From: Microbulbifer elongatus
Lineage (GTDB): Bacteria > Pseudomonadota > Gammaproteobacteria > Pseudomonadales > Cellvibrionaceae
Length of the DNA stretch: 64,000 nucleotides
Reading direction: 5' to 3'
NCBI RefSeq assembly: GCF_020524885.1
Contig: NZ_JAIVKJ010000003.1
Span: forward strand, 1 to 64,000
Below are positions 24,574 through 34,086 of this stretch, in pieces. Positions within the stretch are counted from its first letter, which is position 1, and every line of letters begins with the position of its first letter. Under the pieces are notes generated by a model, which had not been told where the DNA came from, ran no database searches, and saw only the letters and a list, made by a program, of their open reading frames with translations. Made by a program: the position numbers and the translations under genes.

Positions 24574-25560
24574 ATGGATAGTCAGGAGCCCGCGTTCAAA
24601 ATGCCCCCGGTGCAGGAAACCGCTTCCGGGGATCTGCGGCGAGTAGGGTTTGAACTGGAGTTTTCCGGTCTTACGCTGAAAACGGCTGGCGAAGCGGTGG
24701 CGACAGCCCTGGGTGGCGACTTACAGCAAGACTCGGCGGCAGAAATGTCTCTGCATCACGAGCACGGCTGCTTCAACATCGAAATTGACTGGGACTTTCT
24801 CAAGCGCCACGCATCCGAGGCCGGAACCCGAGAGGGCGGTGAGGGTTGGCTCGACCTGTTGAGCCAGGTGGCCGCTCTGGTGGTTCCTATCGAAGTGGTC
24901 TGCCCACCCCTGCCGCTTGATCGTCTGCCCATGTTGCAAGCACTGGTGCCAGCGCTGCGTGACGCTGGTGCCCGCGGCACGGAAGAATCACTAATTGCAG
25001 CTTACGGTGTACATATCAATGCCGAGATTCCGCGCCTGGACGCGGAGACCCTGTTTGCCTACCTGCGTGCTTTTGCATTGTTGCAGTGGTGGCTGGTAGA
25101 CACGCACAAGGTCGATATTGCCCGGCGGGCAAGCCCCTACATCGACCTGTATCCGGAGGCTTATGTGCGCCTGCTGTGTGCGCAAAGGCAGCCGTCGATG
25201 GACGAAATTTTTTCTGATTATCTGCAGCACAATGCCACGCGCAATCGCGCCCTCGATCTACTGCCCTTGCTGGCGGAAATTGATGAACCGCGGGTGCGTC
25301 GCGCGGTCGATGATCCGCGCATCAAGTCGCGCCCGGCATTTCACTACCGTTTGCCCAACTGCCAGATAGAAAAGCGCGATTGGTCGCTGGCGTGTAGCTG
25401 GAACATCTGGTGCACCGTGGAAGCGCTCGCGGCCCGGCCAGAGCTGCAGGTACAGCTGAGCGAGGAGTTTTTATCGCGCAGCCAGCCAATACTGGGTGTA
25501 AATCGAAACAAGTGGACTAAGTTTATTGATCAATGGCTGAACGACCACGCATTGGTGTAA
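24574..25560 (+). CDS. COOH-NH2 ligase-type amidoligase
   Basis: A 328-residue cytoplasmic protein of the amidoligase family, glutamine-synthetase-like enzymes that form amide bonds on small molecules, peptides or cell-wall components. I prefer ATG 24574 (GGGGAGG upstream) to ATG 24544. The family entry motif is RRVGFELEFSGL; another marker is the GCFNIEIDWDFL strand with acidic metal ligands and the AAYGVHINAE segment with a His. The gene overlaps the next by 28 bases, a class I glutamine amidotransferase that can supply ammonia or remove gamma-glutamyl groups. Family assignment good; substrate unknown. Confidence 0.8.
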   Translation: MDSQEPAFKMPPVQETASGDLRRVGFELEFSGLTLKTAGEAVATALGGDLQQDSAAEMSLHHEHGCFNIEIDWDFLKRHASEAGTREGGEGWLDLLSQVAALVVPIEVVCPPLPLDRLPMLQALVPALRDAGARGTEESLIAAYGVHINAEIPRLDAETLFAYLRAFALLQWWLVDTHKVDIARRASPYIDLYPEAYVRLLCAQRQPSMDEIFSDYLQHNATRNRALDLLPLLAEIDEPRVRRAVDDPRIKSRPAFHYRLPNCQIEKRDWSLACSWNIWCTVEALAARPELQVQLSEEFLSRSQPILGVNRNKWTKFIDQWLNDHALV

Positions 25561-26201
25561 CCGGAACGGCGCGACGCTGGTCGCCGGGCTGGTGGTGCAC
25601 AGCCGCAGCGCTGTGGCTTGCGGGTGCCGTGCCGGAGAGGATCAGTGTGCGACACAAACCTTCGGGCAAGCCCCTGCACGGAATGGTGATCGGCGGGGGT
25701 GACGATATCGGTCCTGAGCACTATAACGGCGACCTGCGGGAAAAAGTGAAATCCGATCCAGAGCGTGACCGGTTGGAAATTCGCTGGATCAACCACGCCC
25801 TGGAACAGCGACTGCCATTGCTGGGGATTTGCCGCGGTGCCCAGTTAATCAATGTCGTGCTTGGTGGCAATCTGTACAGTGATATCCGCGACCTGCGGCA
25901 TCGGACTTACAATCGTCCCGGGCTACTGCCCACCAAGCAAGTATTTCTGCGGCCTGATTCTGCACTGGCGCGCATCACCAGGCGGCGTAAAGTGCGGGTC
26001 AACAGCCTGCATCACCAGGCGATCAAGCGCCTGGGAAGAGACTTGCGGATAGTGGGGCGTGACCTCGATGAGTTCACCCAAGCCGTTGAAGGCGATAGGG
26101 GGCAGCCAATCATCGGAGTACAGTGGCACCCCGAGTACCTTTTCTATTTGCCTGCCCAATTCGCCCTGTTTCGCTGGTTAAGAAATCAGGGGGAGATGTG
26201 A
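25533..26201 (+). CDS. Class I glutamine amidotransferase-like hydrolase (C26 type)
   Basis: A 222-residue cytoplasmic protein of the gamma-glutamyl hydrolase / PuuD-like group. The nucleophile is Cys100 in LGICRGAQLIN and the partner His198-Glu200 is in GVQWHPEY; GGGDDIGPEHY is the characteristic N-terminal loop. The overlap with the amidoligase gene and with the next gene (4 bases, ATGTGA) indicates translational coupling. The expected role is hydrolysis or transfer of a gamma-glutamyl or amide group in a pathway shared with the amidoligase, by analogy with the amidoligase/GATase pairs described in comparative genomics. Confidence 0.85.
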   Translation: MAERPRIGVTGTARRWSPGWWCTAAALWLAGAVPERISVRHKPSGKPLHGMVIGGGDDIGPEHYNGDLREKVKSDPERDRLEIRWINHALEQRLPLLGICRGAQLINVVLGGNLYSDIRDLRHRTYNRPGLLPTKQVFLRPDSALARITRRRKVRVNSLHHQAIKRLGRDLRIVGRDLDEFTQAVEGDRGQPIIGVQWHPEYLFYLPAQFALFRWLRNQGEM

Positions 26202-26629
26202 TCAGTTACTTGGTGCTGTTCGCGTCTGCTTTTCTCGCCGCAACCATCCTGCCGTTTTATTCCGAGGTGGTCCTGTTTGCTCTCCTGCGCGATGGTGGCA
26301 ATCCGCAGATGTTGGTTGCCGTAGCCACTCTCGGAAATACCCTGGGTGCTGTGGTGAACTGGGTGCTGGGGCGCTATCTGCTGCACTTTCAGGATCGGCG
26401 CTGGTTTTACTTCTCCCACAAGCAGATTGCCAAAGCGCAGGCGTGGTTTCAGCGCTACGGCTTCTGGAGCCTGTTACTGGCGTGGATGCCGGTAGGTGGC
26501 GATGCGCTGACCCTGATCGCCGGCATTATGCGGGTACGCCTGTCGTTGTTTATCTTGCTGGTGGGAATTGGCAAGGGCCTGCGTTATATCTCCGTTGTTT
26601 TTCTGCAGCAATCCTCTGTGTTTGGCTGA
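26198..26629 (+). CDS. yqaA: YqaA family membrane protein
   Basis: A 143-residue inner-membrane protein. The GTG at 26198 is preferred over the longer reading because it follows GGGGGAG and overlaps the previous stop by 4 bases (GTGA). Several hydrophobic segments are seen (LVLFASAFLAATILPFYS, VATLGNTLGAVVNWVLG, FWSLLLAWMPVGGDALTL, LFILLVGIGKGLRYISV). The FYSE and GNTLG...NW motifs fit the YqaA branch of the SNARE-associated/DedA superfamily. Function is unknown; membrane lipid or envelope homeostasis is suggested by the superfamily. As third gene of a coupled operon it may handle the product of the amidoligase. Confidence 0.8.
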   Translation: MISYLVLFASAFLAATILPFYSEVVLFALLRDGGNPQMLVAVATLGNTLGAVVNWVLGRYLLHFQDRRWFYFSHKQIAKAQAWFQRYGFWSLLLAWMPVGGDALTLIAGIMRVRLSLFILLVGIGKGLRYISVVFLQQSSVFG

Positions 26630-26752
26630 CGAGCGGTGCGTCGCCTGCGTGGTTTGTCTAGACTGATTCTCAGGTTTTTCCGATGAGCCAAGTGTCACCG
26701 GGTTCATCGCTGTAACCTGTAAACCCGTCACTTGGATCAGCTGGATAATTCC

Positions 26753-27493
26753 ATGAGTAATAAATCCCATTCCTGTAGCAGTCGCCGACAGGCAATCAAA
26801 ACCACGATCGCAGCCGGTGCCGCCGGTTTGGCGGCGAGCGCTGGGCTGCTGAGTTTTTCGGGTGTGAGTTTTGCCGCAGCCCTGACAAAGGAGCGGCGCG
26901 ACGCCATGAGTCCCGATGATGTAATCGCAATGCTGCAGAAAGGCAATGAGCGCTTCCGCGCAGGTAAAATGGAGCAGCACGATTACCTGGCGCAAAAGCG
27001 CGCCAGCGCTACAGGTCAGTATCCTGCCGCAGCCATCCTCAGCTGTATTGATTCCCGCACACCCGCGGAGATTCTGATGGATATGGGGCTGGGCGAGACT
27101 TTCAACGCGCGTGTCGCAGGCAATATCTGCAATGACGATATTGTCGGTAGCCTGGAGTTCGCCTGTGCCGCGGCTGGCTCCAAAGTGATTCTGGTGATGG
27201 GGCATACCGCCTGTGGTGCTGTGAAAGGGGCTATCGATAATGTAAAGCTCGGCAAGCTCACGGGCTTGCTGGATGAGATTCAGCCAGCGGTAAAAGCAAC
27301 CAAATACGACGGCGACCGCACCAGCAAGAATGCCGAGTTTGTGGATCTGGTCGCGGCGAATAACGTGCGCCGGTCAATTGAAGAAATTCGCGACGAGAGT
27401 GAAGTGCTGGCGAAGCTGGAAAAAGAGGGCAAGATCAAGATTGTTGGCGCCATGTATCATCTGAGCGACGGTCGCTTGGAAATACTCGGCTGA
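26753..27493 (+). CDS. Beta-class carbonic anhydrase with Tat signal
   Basis: A 246-residue enzyme interconverting CO2 and bicarbonate. ATG 26753 is used because a Tat-type signal begins there: SSRRQAIKTTI followed by an Ala-rich hydrophobic core to about SFAAAL, so folded export to the periplasm is likely. Zinc ligands and catalytic residues of beta-CAs are present: SCIDSR (Cys and Asp-Arg), GHTACGA (His, Cys). The mature core length is typical. It is a stand-alone gene with its own terminator. Periplasmic beta-CAs are less common than cytoplasmic ones. Confidence 0.9.
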   Translation: MSNKSHSCSSRRQAIKTTIAAGAAGLAASAGLLSFSGVSFAAALTKERRDAMSPDDVIAMLQKGNERFRAGKMEQHDYLAQKRASATGQYPAAAILSCIDSRTPAEILMDMGLGETFNARVAGNICNDDIVGSLEFACAAAGSKVILVMGHTACGAVKGAIDNVKLGKLTGLLDEIQPAVKATKYDGDRTSKNAEFVDLVAANNVRRSIEEIRDESEVLAKLEKEGKIKIVGAMYHLSDGRLEILG

Positions 27494-27544
27494 CGATTGT
27501 AGCTCTGGGAATGCCTGGTACTGTCGTCCAGTGGTTTCCTTGTG

Positions 27545-27573
27545 AAAAGCCCGCCATTCTGGCGGGCTTTTTT
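27545..27573. terminator. Terminator between carbonic anhydrase and the molybdoenzyme operon
   Basis: AAAAGCCCGCC, loop ATTCT, GGCGGGCTTTTTT. A-tract and T-tract make it usable from both sides. Confidence 0.88.
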
Positions 27574-27601
27574 GAGGATAGGAGTGGTCCGGCGCCAACG
27601 G

Positions 27602-29863
27602 TCAGGCGAGCGCCAGGTGCTTGTTGATCGGAAGGTCTCTGATCCGCTGGCCACTCGCCGCAAAGATCGCGTTGGCAATGCTGGGGGCTACCGGTGGTAC
27701 TCCCGGCTCGCCAACTCCGGCGGGCGCTGCAGTTGACTCGACAATATCTACGGTGATGTTCGGACTCTGGTTCAAACGCAGCAGGGGGTAACTGTCAAAG
27801 TTACGGTTGCTGATGGCCCCATCCTGCATGGTGATTTCACCCATTAATGCGAGGCTCAGGGCGAAAATCATCGAGCCCTCCATTTGCGACGCAACCCGAT
27901 CCGGATTCACTGCCAGCCCCACATCGGCACAGCAGTACATTTCCAGCACCTCAAGCTTGCTTCCTGCCACATGCACTTTGCTGGCAACCGCCACATAGGA
28001 CAGGAAGCTGCGGTGCACCGCGATACCCCAGGCCTCTCCGCTATTACCAGTTTGCGCAGAGCGCGGGGCCAGCTGGGCTTTCTTTGCTGCGTGCTGCAGT
28101 ACATTCTTGAGGCGCGCAGTGTCCAGAGGGAATTTCTCCAGTGGTTCGCCGTAATTACCGTATTTGTACTCACCTTCGCTGGGGTCGACCTGTCGATCGG
28201 GCCCAATCAACTGCATCAGGAAGGCGTCGGGTTTTTGCCCGGCTGCGTGGGCCAGTTCATCGGCGAAACTACATATACCAAATGCATTCTGGATGTTGCA
28301 CACAGAGCGCAGCCACCCGATGCGGGTATGGTATTCCGCCGGTGCGGTTTCGGTACGGTAGTTGTCGATGGCGTAGGGCAGGTCGGTCAGACCCAGATCC
28401 AGCTCACCGGAGGAGGGATGTTCAACTCCGGCACTGAAGGTGCCGGAAATCGATGGAAAGGCGGTGCGCTGCAGCCAGCCGGTTACCTTGCCCTGCGCGT
28501 CCATGGCTGCCTCAAAGTGCGCGGCACTGATGGCGTGGTAAAAGTCGTGCCGGATATCGTCCTCCCGGCTCCACACCACTTTTACCGGCTTGCCCAGTTT
28601 TTTCGACAGCAGTGCGGCCTCGATCACGAAGTCCGGCTTGGACTTGCGCCCGAAGCCGCCGCCCAACAAGGTGACATTGACTCGCACCTGCTCCGGCTTG
28701 ATCTTCAGCGCACTGGCCACATGCTGCTGGACCGACTGCGGGTCCTGCACGCAGCTCCACACTTCACAGACATCGTCGCTTACCACGGCCGTTGCACTAG
28801 GCGGCTCCATAGTGGCGTGAGCGAGATAGGGCACCGAGTAATTTGCCTTGTGTACCTTGGCTGCGTTTTTCAAAGTGGCATCCAGGTCGCCGCGACCGGT
28901 TACCTTTTTACCGGCTTTTTGCACGCGTTCGCGCAGGGTGGCGAGATAACTCTCACTGTTGTGTTGCTGGTGTGGTGAATCAGTCCATTCTATTTTGAGC
29001 TTGTCTCGTGCCTTGAGTGCACTCCAGGTGTTGCGGGCAATCACTGCCACCCCGGACAGGGGGTTGAAAACGGGCGGTTCGGTAGCAACCTCAAGGCGCT
29101 CGATCGCAATAACACCTTTCACCTTGCGGGCGTCGCTGTCATCGAGTTTTGCGATTTTGCTACCGAGTACTGGACTGCGCTCGATACTGGCAATCAGCAT
29201 ATCGTCCAGCTGGACATCCTGACCGTACCCGGCCTTGCCCATCACCATGTCCGGGGTGTCGTAGTTCTTGACCGGCTTGCCGATATAGTTGAACTGATCG
29301 CTGCTTTTGAGCTGCAACTTGTCCTCGTCCGGCACCGGCTGTTTAGCGGCGCGCTCGGCCAGCTCGCCAAAGCGTAGGCTGCGGCCACTGGGGATGTGCA
29401 CAACAGTGTGGTTCTTTGCCTTACACTCGGACGCCGGTACCTGCCACTGCTGTGCGGCTGCAGACTCCAGCATGCTACGGGCACTGGCGCCCATGTTACG
29501 CATGGTGTCGTAAAACCTGCGGATACTGCGCGAGCCGTCAGTGTTCTGGCTACCGTAACGCTTGTCACCCAGCCCCTGGATCACCTTCACCTTGGACCAG
29601 TCGGCTTCCATCTCGTCGGCAACCACCTGGGGTAATCCCGTGCGAATGCCCTGACCCATTTCCGAGCGGTGGCAGACGATGGATACGGTATCGTCGGCAT
29701 TGATACCCACAAACAGGTTGAGTTCGCGGTTTGCCGCACCGCTCTGTGCCCACAGTGGTTGCGTGTTTGGCAGGGCGGTGCCGAGTATCAGGCCACCGGC
29801 GGTGAGTCCGGTTAACCTGAGGAAGCGGCGACGGTCGACGTTCTCAATAGTTTCCCGGCTCAT
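27602..29863 (-). CDS. iorB: Molybdopterin-binding large subunit, isoquinoline 1-oxidoreductase beta-like
   Basis: A 753-residue subunit that binds the molybdenum-cytosine dinucleotide cofactor and hydroxylates or oxidises N-heterocycles or aldehydes. A Tat signal is present at the start ([11 protein letters not shown], hydrophobic core), so the enzyme acts in the periplasm. Recognisable motifs are [20 protein letters not shown] and [12 protein letters not shown] in the two Mo-binding domains, with a C-terminal [18 protein letters not shown] carrying the catalytic Glu of the family. It overlaps the iorA stop by 4 bases. The order xdhC-mocA-iorA-iorB on the minus strand is a complete enzyme plus maturation set. 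Natural substrate unknown. Confidence 0.88.
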   Translation of the reverse strand: MSRETIENVDRRRFLRLTGLTAGGLILGTALPNTQPLWAQSGAANRELNLFVGINADDTVSIVCHRSEMGQGIRTGLPQVVADEMEADWSKVKVIQGLGDKRYGSQNTDGSRSIRRFYDTMRNMGASARSMLESAAAQQWQVPASECKAKNHTVVHIPSGRSLRFGELAERAAKQPVPDEDKLQLKSSDQFNYIGKPVKNYDTPDMVMGKAGYGQDVQLDDMLIASIERSPVLGSKIAKLDDSDARKVKGVIAIERLEVATEPPVFNPLSGVAVIARNTWSALKARDKLKIEWTDSPHQQHNSESYLATLRERVQKAGKKVTGRGDLDATLKNAAKVHKANYSVPYLAHATMEPPSATAVVSDDVCEVWSCVQDPQSVQQHVASALKIKPEQVRVNVTLLGGGFGRKSKPDFVIEAALLSKKLGKPVKVVWSREDDIRHDFYHAISAAHFEAAMDAQGKVTGWLQRTAFPSISGTFSAGVEHPSSGELDLGLTDLPYAIDNYRTETAPAEYHTRIGWLRSVCNIQNAFGICSFADELAHAAGQKPDAFLMQLIGPDRQVDPSEGEYKYGNYGEPLEKFPLDTARLKNVLQHAAKKAQLAPRSAQTGNSGEAWGIAVHRSFLSYVAVASKVHVAGSKLEVLEMYCCADVGLAVNPDRVASQMEGSMIFALSLALMGEITMQDGAISNRNFDSYPLLRLNQSPNITVDIVESTAAPAGVGEPGVPPVAPSIANAIFAASGQRIRDLPINKHLALA

Positions 29864-30354
29864 GATGCGGCTTCCTCTGCGGTGCGAGCGGCGTCGTAGA
29901 AGGCTGCACTCTGGCTGGCAGCGCTTTTAATCGCGATCTTGATACGTGGATAGGTTCCGCAGCGGCACAGGTTGCCGCTCATGGCGCCGTCAATTTCCGC
30001 ATCGCTCGGGTTGGCGTTTCTTGACAACAGCGCGGCGGCGCTCATGATCTGGCCGCACTGGCAGTAGCCGCACTGGGGCACGCCGTGTTCTATCCAGGCT
30101 TGTTGCAGCGGGTGGTCGCCGTTCTCGGACAGTCCCTCAATGGTGGTGATCGATTTACCCACGGCCGCGCTTACCGGGGTAAGACAGGAGCGCACCGCCT
30201 GACCGTCTAGGTGAATGGTGCAGGCACCGCAAAGTCCCTTGCCACAGCCGAATTTTGTTCCGGTCATTTTCAGCTCGTCGCGCAGGGCCCACAGCAAAGG
30301 CATATCCTCGTCTACATCGAGCTGTTGGGGGGAGCCGTTAACGGTTATCTGCAT
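29860..30354 (-). CDS. iorA: 2Fe-2S small subunit, isoquinoline 1-oxidoreductase alpha-like
   Basis: A 164-residue electron-transfer subunit with two [2Fe-2S] clusters. The plant-ferredoxin-type ligands are CGKGLCGAC with the downstream Cys of VRSCL, and the second cluster is CGYCQCGQ with LCRCGTY. There is no signal peptide, so it is exported as a hitchhiker with the Tat signal of the large subunit, as in the family. The start has GGAG upstream. It overlaps its neighbours on both sides. The length is normal. Confidence 0.92.
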   Translation of the reverse strand: MQITVNGSPQQLDVDEDMPLLWALRDELKMTGTKFGCGKGLCGACTIHLDGQAVRSCLTPVSAAVGKSITTIEGLSENGDHPLQQAWIEHGVPQCGYCQCGQIMSAAALLSRNANPSDAEIDGAMSGNLCRCGTYPRIKIAIKSAASQSAAFYDAARTAEEAAS

Positions 30355-30956
30355 AGCTGTTCTCCGTAAGCTTGCCAGTCTTGCTGGGTGTCGATGTCGA
30401 TGGTTCCGCTGGGCAGCGGCACACAGTTAAGCGGGGTATTTGGGGTGCGCAGCAGCTCGCGGGCTCCACGGTCGCCCTTCAAGGTTTGCAGGTTGGGGAA
30501 AACCTGACGCGGGAAAATTGCGGGGACGCCGCGCTGTCCTCGATAGAGGCTGCAGGTTATGCGAGGGCGCTGGGTAAACGCGCTCAGCAAAGCTTGGATG
30601 TCTTCACCGGTGACTGCGGGCTGATCTGCCAGGAGGATCAGTGCGGCATCGCATTCCGCTGGCACTTGCCGGATGCCGAAGGCGAGGGAGCTGCCCATGC
30701 CGGCACGCCAGTTGGGGTTTTCCGCCAGGGCCAGGGTCGGGTGTCGCTGGCGCAGCTGTTTGTGCCAGGCTCCGCTGACAATAATCGGTGCTTGCAGGCC
30801 GATGTCGCGGAGGCTGTCTACACAGTGTTCGAGTAAGGTCTGGCCATGCAGGCTTTGCAGCAGCTTGCAGCCGCCAAAGCGACGTGAGGCGCCGGCGGCA
30901 AGGATAACGGGCTGGATCACTGAGCCCTTCATTGGGTGCGCGCGGTACGTCAGCAT
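30345..30956 (-). CDS. mocA: Molybdenum cofactor cytidylyltransferase, MocA-like
   Basis: A 203-residue cytoplasmic nucleotidyltransferase that attaches CMP to molybdopterin for enzymes of the xanthine-dehydrogenase type. The signature is [17 protein letters not shown], then [17 protein letters not shown] and [11 protein letters not shown]. The upstream ATG at 30956 is supported by AGGGAAG and by overlap with the xdhC stop (ATGCTGA); ATG at 30932 is the alternative. Its position with xdhC and iorAB supports the CMP-transfer rather than GMP-transfer (MobA) activity. Confidence 0.85.
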   Translation of the reverse strand: MLTYRAHPMKGSVIQPVILAAGASRRFGGCKLLQSLHGQTLLEHCVDSLRDIGLQAPIIVSGAWHKQLRQRHPTLALAENPNWRAGMGSSLAFGIRQVPAECDAALILLADQPAVTGEDIQALLSAFTQRPRITCSLYRGQRGVPAIFPRQVFPNLQTLKGDRGARELLRTPNTPLNCVPLPSGTIDIDTQQDWQAYGEQLCR

Positions 30957-31987
30957 GCGACCGCTTCCCTAATAGGGTATGGGCTCGTCATACTTTTGCC
31001 ATCGGCGCCGTGGAGCACTGCATGTAATTCCGCACAGGTGGCCAGCGCGATACTCTCGGGAAGTTCGCCACCGAGATTCAGGCCTATCGGGGCACGTAAC
31101 GGGCTTGCCAGCGCAAGATTGAGTGTTTTCAGATCAATGCCGGCACGGGCCAGCACCCGGTCCCTGCGTGACACCGGGCCCAACAGGCCCAGGTATTTGA
31201 GCGGTTGCCCCGACAGTGCCCGCAATGCTGAAGCATCCAGCTCGAGGTTATGACTCATTACGATGGCTGCATCGACCTGTTGTAGCGGCAGTTGCGCTGC
31301 CAGTACGTCCGGATGGCATCGGTAGAGCTGACAATGGGGAAAGTAGGCCTGGCGCGCGTTGGCCGTGCGGGGATCGCACAGACTCACCTGCCAACCCTGG
31401 CTGCGACACAGCTGTGCCATGGGGCGGGCGTCCACACCGGCACCCACAATCAGAATATGCGGGGCTGGGCTCAGTGGGGTCTGCAGCCAGTTGCCGTCTG
31501 CGGTTTCCAGCAACGTGGCGCGAACGCGCGGCATGGCATGGTTGGCGTCGACGATGGCAGTCTGGGTTTCGCCGTTGTCGGTAATTTTCTGCAGGTAGCA
31601 GCACGGCCGCCTGGCCCGGAGCCTGCTGCGCAGTTCCACCAGTTGTAGGTGGTCATTTTCCGGCAATACCGGTTGCAGCAGGATGAAAACAGTGCCGCCG
31701 CAGCCGATGCCCAGTTGGAAGGCAAAATCGTCTTCGTCACTGCCGTCATAACACAGGGTTTTGGATTTGCGAGAAGTGAGCACCTGCTGTGCGTGACGTT
31801 GGATATCCGCCTCCAGGCAGCCGCCACTCAGCAGTCCGTAATATTTACCCAGGTCGTCAAACAGCATCATGGCGCCTGCTTTGCGGTAGCAGGGGCCGGA
31901 GGTTTGGTAAATGGTGCCGAGAACCCACTCGCGACTGTTGCGGTCGGTATGCCAGATGTCCAGCAGTGCCTGTATCTGATTGGCCAT
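30950..31987 (-). CDS. XdhC family molybdoenzyme maturation protein
   Basis: A 345-residue protein of the XdhC/CoxI family, which binds sulfurated molybdenum cofactor and inserts it into the apo-enzyme. N-terminal XdhC_CoxI domain (VLGTIYQTSGPCYRKAGAMM, GLLSGGCLEADI, GIGCGGTV) and C-terminal Rossmann-like XdhC_C domain (ILIVGAGVDARPMAQL, VMSHNLELD) are both complete. It is the first gene of the operon with AAGGG before the ATG, and it should be cytoplasmic. Its own partner enzyme is the adjacent iorAB pair. Confidence 0.88.
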   Translation of the reverse strand: MANQIQALLDIWHTDRNSREWVLGTIYQTSGPCYRKAGAMMLFDDLGKYYGLLSGGCLEADIQRHAQQVLTSRKSKTLCYDGSDEDDFAFQLGIGCGGTVFILLQPVLPENDHLQLVELRSRLRARRPCCYLQKITDNGETQTAIVDANHAMPRVRATLLETADGNWLQTPLSPAPHILIVGAGVDARPMAQLCRSQGWQVSLCDPRTANARQAYFPHCQLYRCHPDVLAAQLPLQQVDAAIVMSHNLELDASALRALSGQPLKYLGLLGPVSRRDRVLARAGIDLKTLNLALASPLRAPIGLNLGGELPESIALATCAELHAVLHGADGKSMTSPYPIREAVAC

Positions 31988-32340
31988 GGAACCCTTGTTA
32001 GCGTTGTTTTTTGTGCGGGTATAGGAGCATGCTAACCCAGCCCCCGGGTTTCTGCATCCTCGACCAGAAAAAGCCGGAATGTTTGCTACACTTAGAACAA
32101 TAAATGCGGAAAAAATTCTAAAGGATGAATCTCGCGCATTTGCGGACTGGTTCTGGGATCAGCTCTCGATGTTGCTTTTTTTACTGGAGGGGAAATCAAA
32201 GTACCTGCACGTTTTGTCTGCTCGTCTTTCCCTGAAAAGTGTTTCCAGTCTGCCTGAACAAATCATAACGGCCTTTATCAGCAATACCTGATGAGAAGCT
32301 CGGTTAAGTTTTCGAGCATAGTCAAGCAAGGAGCAGGACA
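31988..32340. other. Intergenic region without supportable gene
   Basis: An ORF of 70 codons from 32079 exists but has no ribosome-binding site, no recognisable family and poor composition, so I do not call it. The left part holds the promoter of the xdhC operon on the minus strand and the right part the promoter of the TfoX-N gene. Local G+C is lower than in the flanks. Confidence 0.5.
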
Positions 32341-32664
32341 ATGGCATATGACGAAAAGCTGGCAGAAAAGGTGCGCGAACTTCTGGCTCCCAGTGATGGA
32401 CTTTCGGAAAAGCAGATGTTCGGTGGTCTGGCCTTTATGCTGAACGGCAACATGGCCTGCGGCGTAGTTGGCGAAGAGCTGATGGTACGCGTGGGGCCAG
32501 ATAACTACGACGCCGCTCTGGGAGAACGCTATACCCGCCCGATGGACTATACCGGTCGACCACTGAAAGGCATGGTTTATGTCGAGGAAGACGCGATCGC
32601 CGATGACCTGGATGGATGGGTCAGCCGCGGCGCCGAGTTCGCCGGTTCGCTGCCTCCCAAGTAA
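32341..32664 (+). CDS. TfoX N-terminal domain protein
   Basis: A 107-residue protein matching the TfoX/Sxy N-terminal domain: MFGGLAFMLNGNMACGVVGEELMVRVGP, then YTGRPLKGMVYV. Only the N-terminal domain is present; full-length Sxy competence regulators also have a C-terminal domain, so this is a stand-alone family member of unknown role. A strong AAGGAGCAGG site precedes the ATG. It is expected to be cytoplasmic. Competence function should not be inferred from this domain alone. Confidence 0.85.
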   Translation: MAYDEKLAEKVRELLAPSDGLSEKQMFGGLAFMLNGNMACGVVGEELMVRVGPDNYDAALGERYTRPMDYTGRPLKGMVYVEEDAIADDLDGWVSRGAEFAGSLPPK

Positions 32665-32717
32665 AATTGGGAGTAAAACTGGGAGTAAAACCCGGATTTA
32701 ATTGGCTTGATGGCCGG

Positions 32718-33851
32718 TCAGGTATCTTTCGGCAAATTGCCGGTTTCTATCGCATGGGGGTCGTCCAGCTGTGAGGGCTCGGCGATTCCCTCCACTTCAA
32801 TTGTCAGGTGAAACACGCGCGGGCAACGTTGCTTGAGCTCTGCTTCCAACGAGTCAATCAACTGCTCCGTTGCCTCCAGGGTGGCCTGGATGGTCGCGCG
32901 GGTTTCCGCATATTCCACGACTGCCTCGGTACGGCGGTGTTCCGGTACCCGTTCCAGTAGCTCCAGTTCATGGGTGGCAATGCGCTCACGCATTTTGCGC
33001 ATCAGCACCTCTTCCCGTACTTCAATCTCGGCAACCACCACGGTATGTGTATCGTCGACGATCGCGGAGCGCAAATCGTGGTAGCGCTCAATCTCGCGAC
33101 GATTGTTAAGGATGTCCTGAAAAATCTGTTCCGCCTTGATATCGCGAATATTGGTGAGATAGCGCATGTTGATCATGCCGAGGAATATGGCCGTCAAACC
33201 CAGCATCAGGGCAATCAACACCGAAAAACCGATGTCCCAAGCAGGGTTTCCGGTGGATTGGGTCAGGCCAATACCGGTGGCAGCCAGGATGACCCCGGTC
33301 ACCGCAATGGAATCCTCCAGCAACACCGCGATCAGGGTCGGGTCATCAGCGGAGACGAGGTATTTAAAAGGATTACGCTTTCCTTCGGCGCGCATGCGAG
33401 ACAAGAACTCTTTGCCCGCCACCATCAACACATACCCTTCGAGCACAAAAGCAATCAGCAGTACTACGCCGGATATCCAGATCGGGGCTACGTCAAAGCC
33501 TAATATCGCTACCGCCTCCGGTCTTTCGATGTGGCCGAGGTTGTGCCAGGCATGCCAGGCGTGGGCTAGGCCAAGGCCGCAGCCAATGGAAAAGAGCCCG
33601 ATGGCGCTCCACAGGTTCCACAGATACTTTTTCTGCCCGTGGCCAAACGCGTATTGCCGATCCGCCGGTTGCGCGCCACGCTGCAAGCCAATCAGCAGAA
33701 AGATCTGATTGAGGGTATCCATCAGGCTGTGTACCGCCTCGTTCATCATGGCGGCAGAATGGGTCACCATCGCGGCGATGCCTTTCAGCACCGTAATCAT
33801 CGCGTTGACACAGATTGCATAGAGAACTGCTTTTTTGGAGCCCTGAGCCAT
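32718..33851 (-). CDS. Cation diffusion facilitator family transporter
   Basis: A 377-residue inner-membrane divalent-metal exporter. Membrane segments are visible from residue 8 on. The second segment has HSAAMMNEAVHSLMDTLNQ, the HxxxD-type metal site of the family; the FGHGQKKYLW loop after it is typical of the ZNT9-like branch. The C-terminal cytoplasmic part (about residues 235-377) is long, acidic and largely helical and may act as metal sensor or dimerisation domain. Zinc, iron, cobalt or manganese cannot be distinguished. It is a single gene with a 235-base upstream region towards the sulfatase operon. Confidence 0.85.
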   Translation of the reverse strand: MAQGSKKAVLYAICVNAMITVLKGIAAMVTHSAAMMNEAVHSLMDTLNQIFLLIGLQRGAQPADRQYAFGHGQKKYLWNLWSAIGLFSIGCGLGLAHAWHAWHNLGHIERPEAVAILGFDVAPIWISGVVLLIAFVLEGYVLMVAGKEFLSRMRAEGKRNPFKYLVSADDPTLIAVLLEDSIAVTGVILAATGIGLTQSTGNPAWDIGFSVLIALMLGLTAIFLGMINMRYLTNIRDIKAEQIFQDILNNRREIERYHDLRSAIVDDTHTVVVAEIEVREEVLMRKMRERIATHELELLERVPEHRRTEAVVEYAETRATIQATLEATEQLIDSLEAELKQRCPRVFHLTIEVEGIAEPSQLDDPHAIETGNLPKDT

Positions 33852-34086
33852 GAGTCCCTCAACTATCGGAAACGAAAAAATTCCTGTGTGACACCGGTAC
33901 CCGCATGTCTGTCCGCAAGCGGTAACTGCGGAAACACAAGATTAACTGTATCAGGTCACTTTTCCACGTTTGCTGAACCATTGTGGTGCCAATAAGACAG
34001 CGCCACAGGCCACCATAACTATACTTCTCGCGATTATCTCTGTGCCTGCCAGGCTGCCGCAGGTGCAAAATGCATAAGAGGTCTAA

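Noticed and set aside
32079-32291. A 70-codon ORF between xdhC and the TfoX-N gene
   Set aside because: No ribosome-binding site, no family resemblance and no conserved feature visible.
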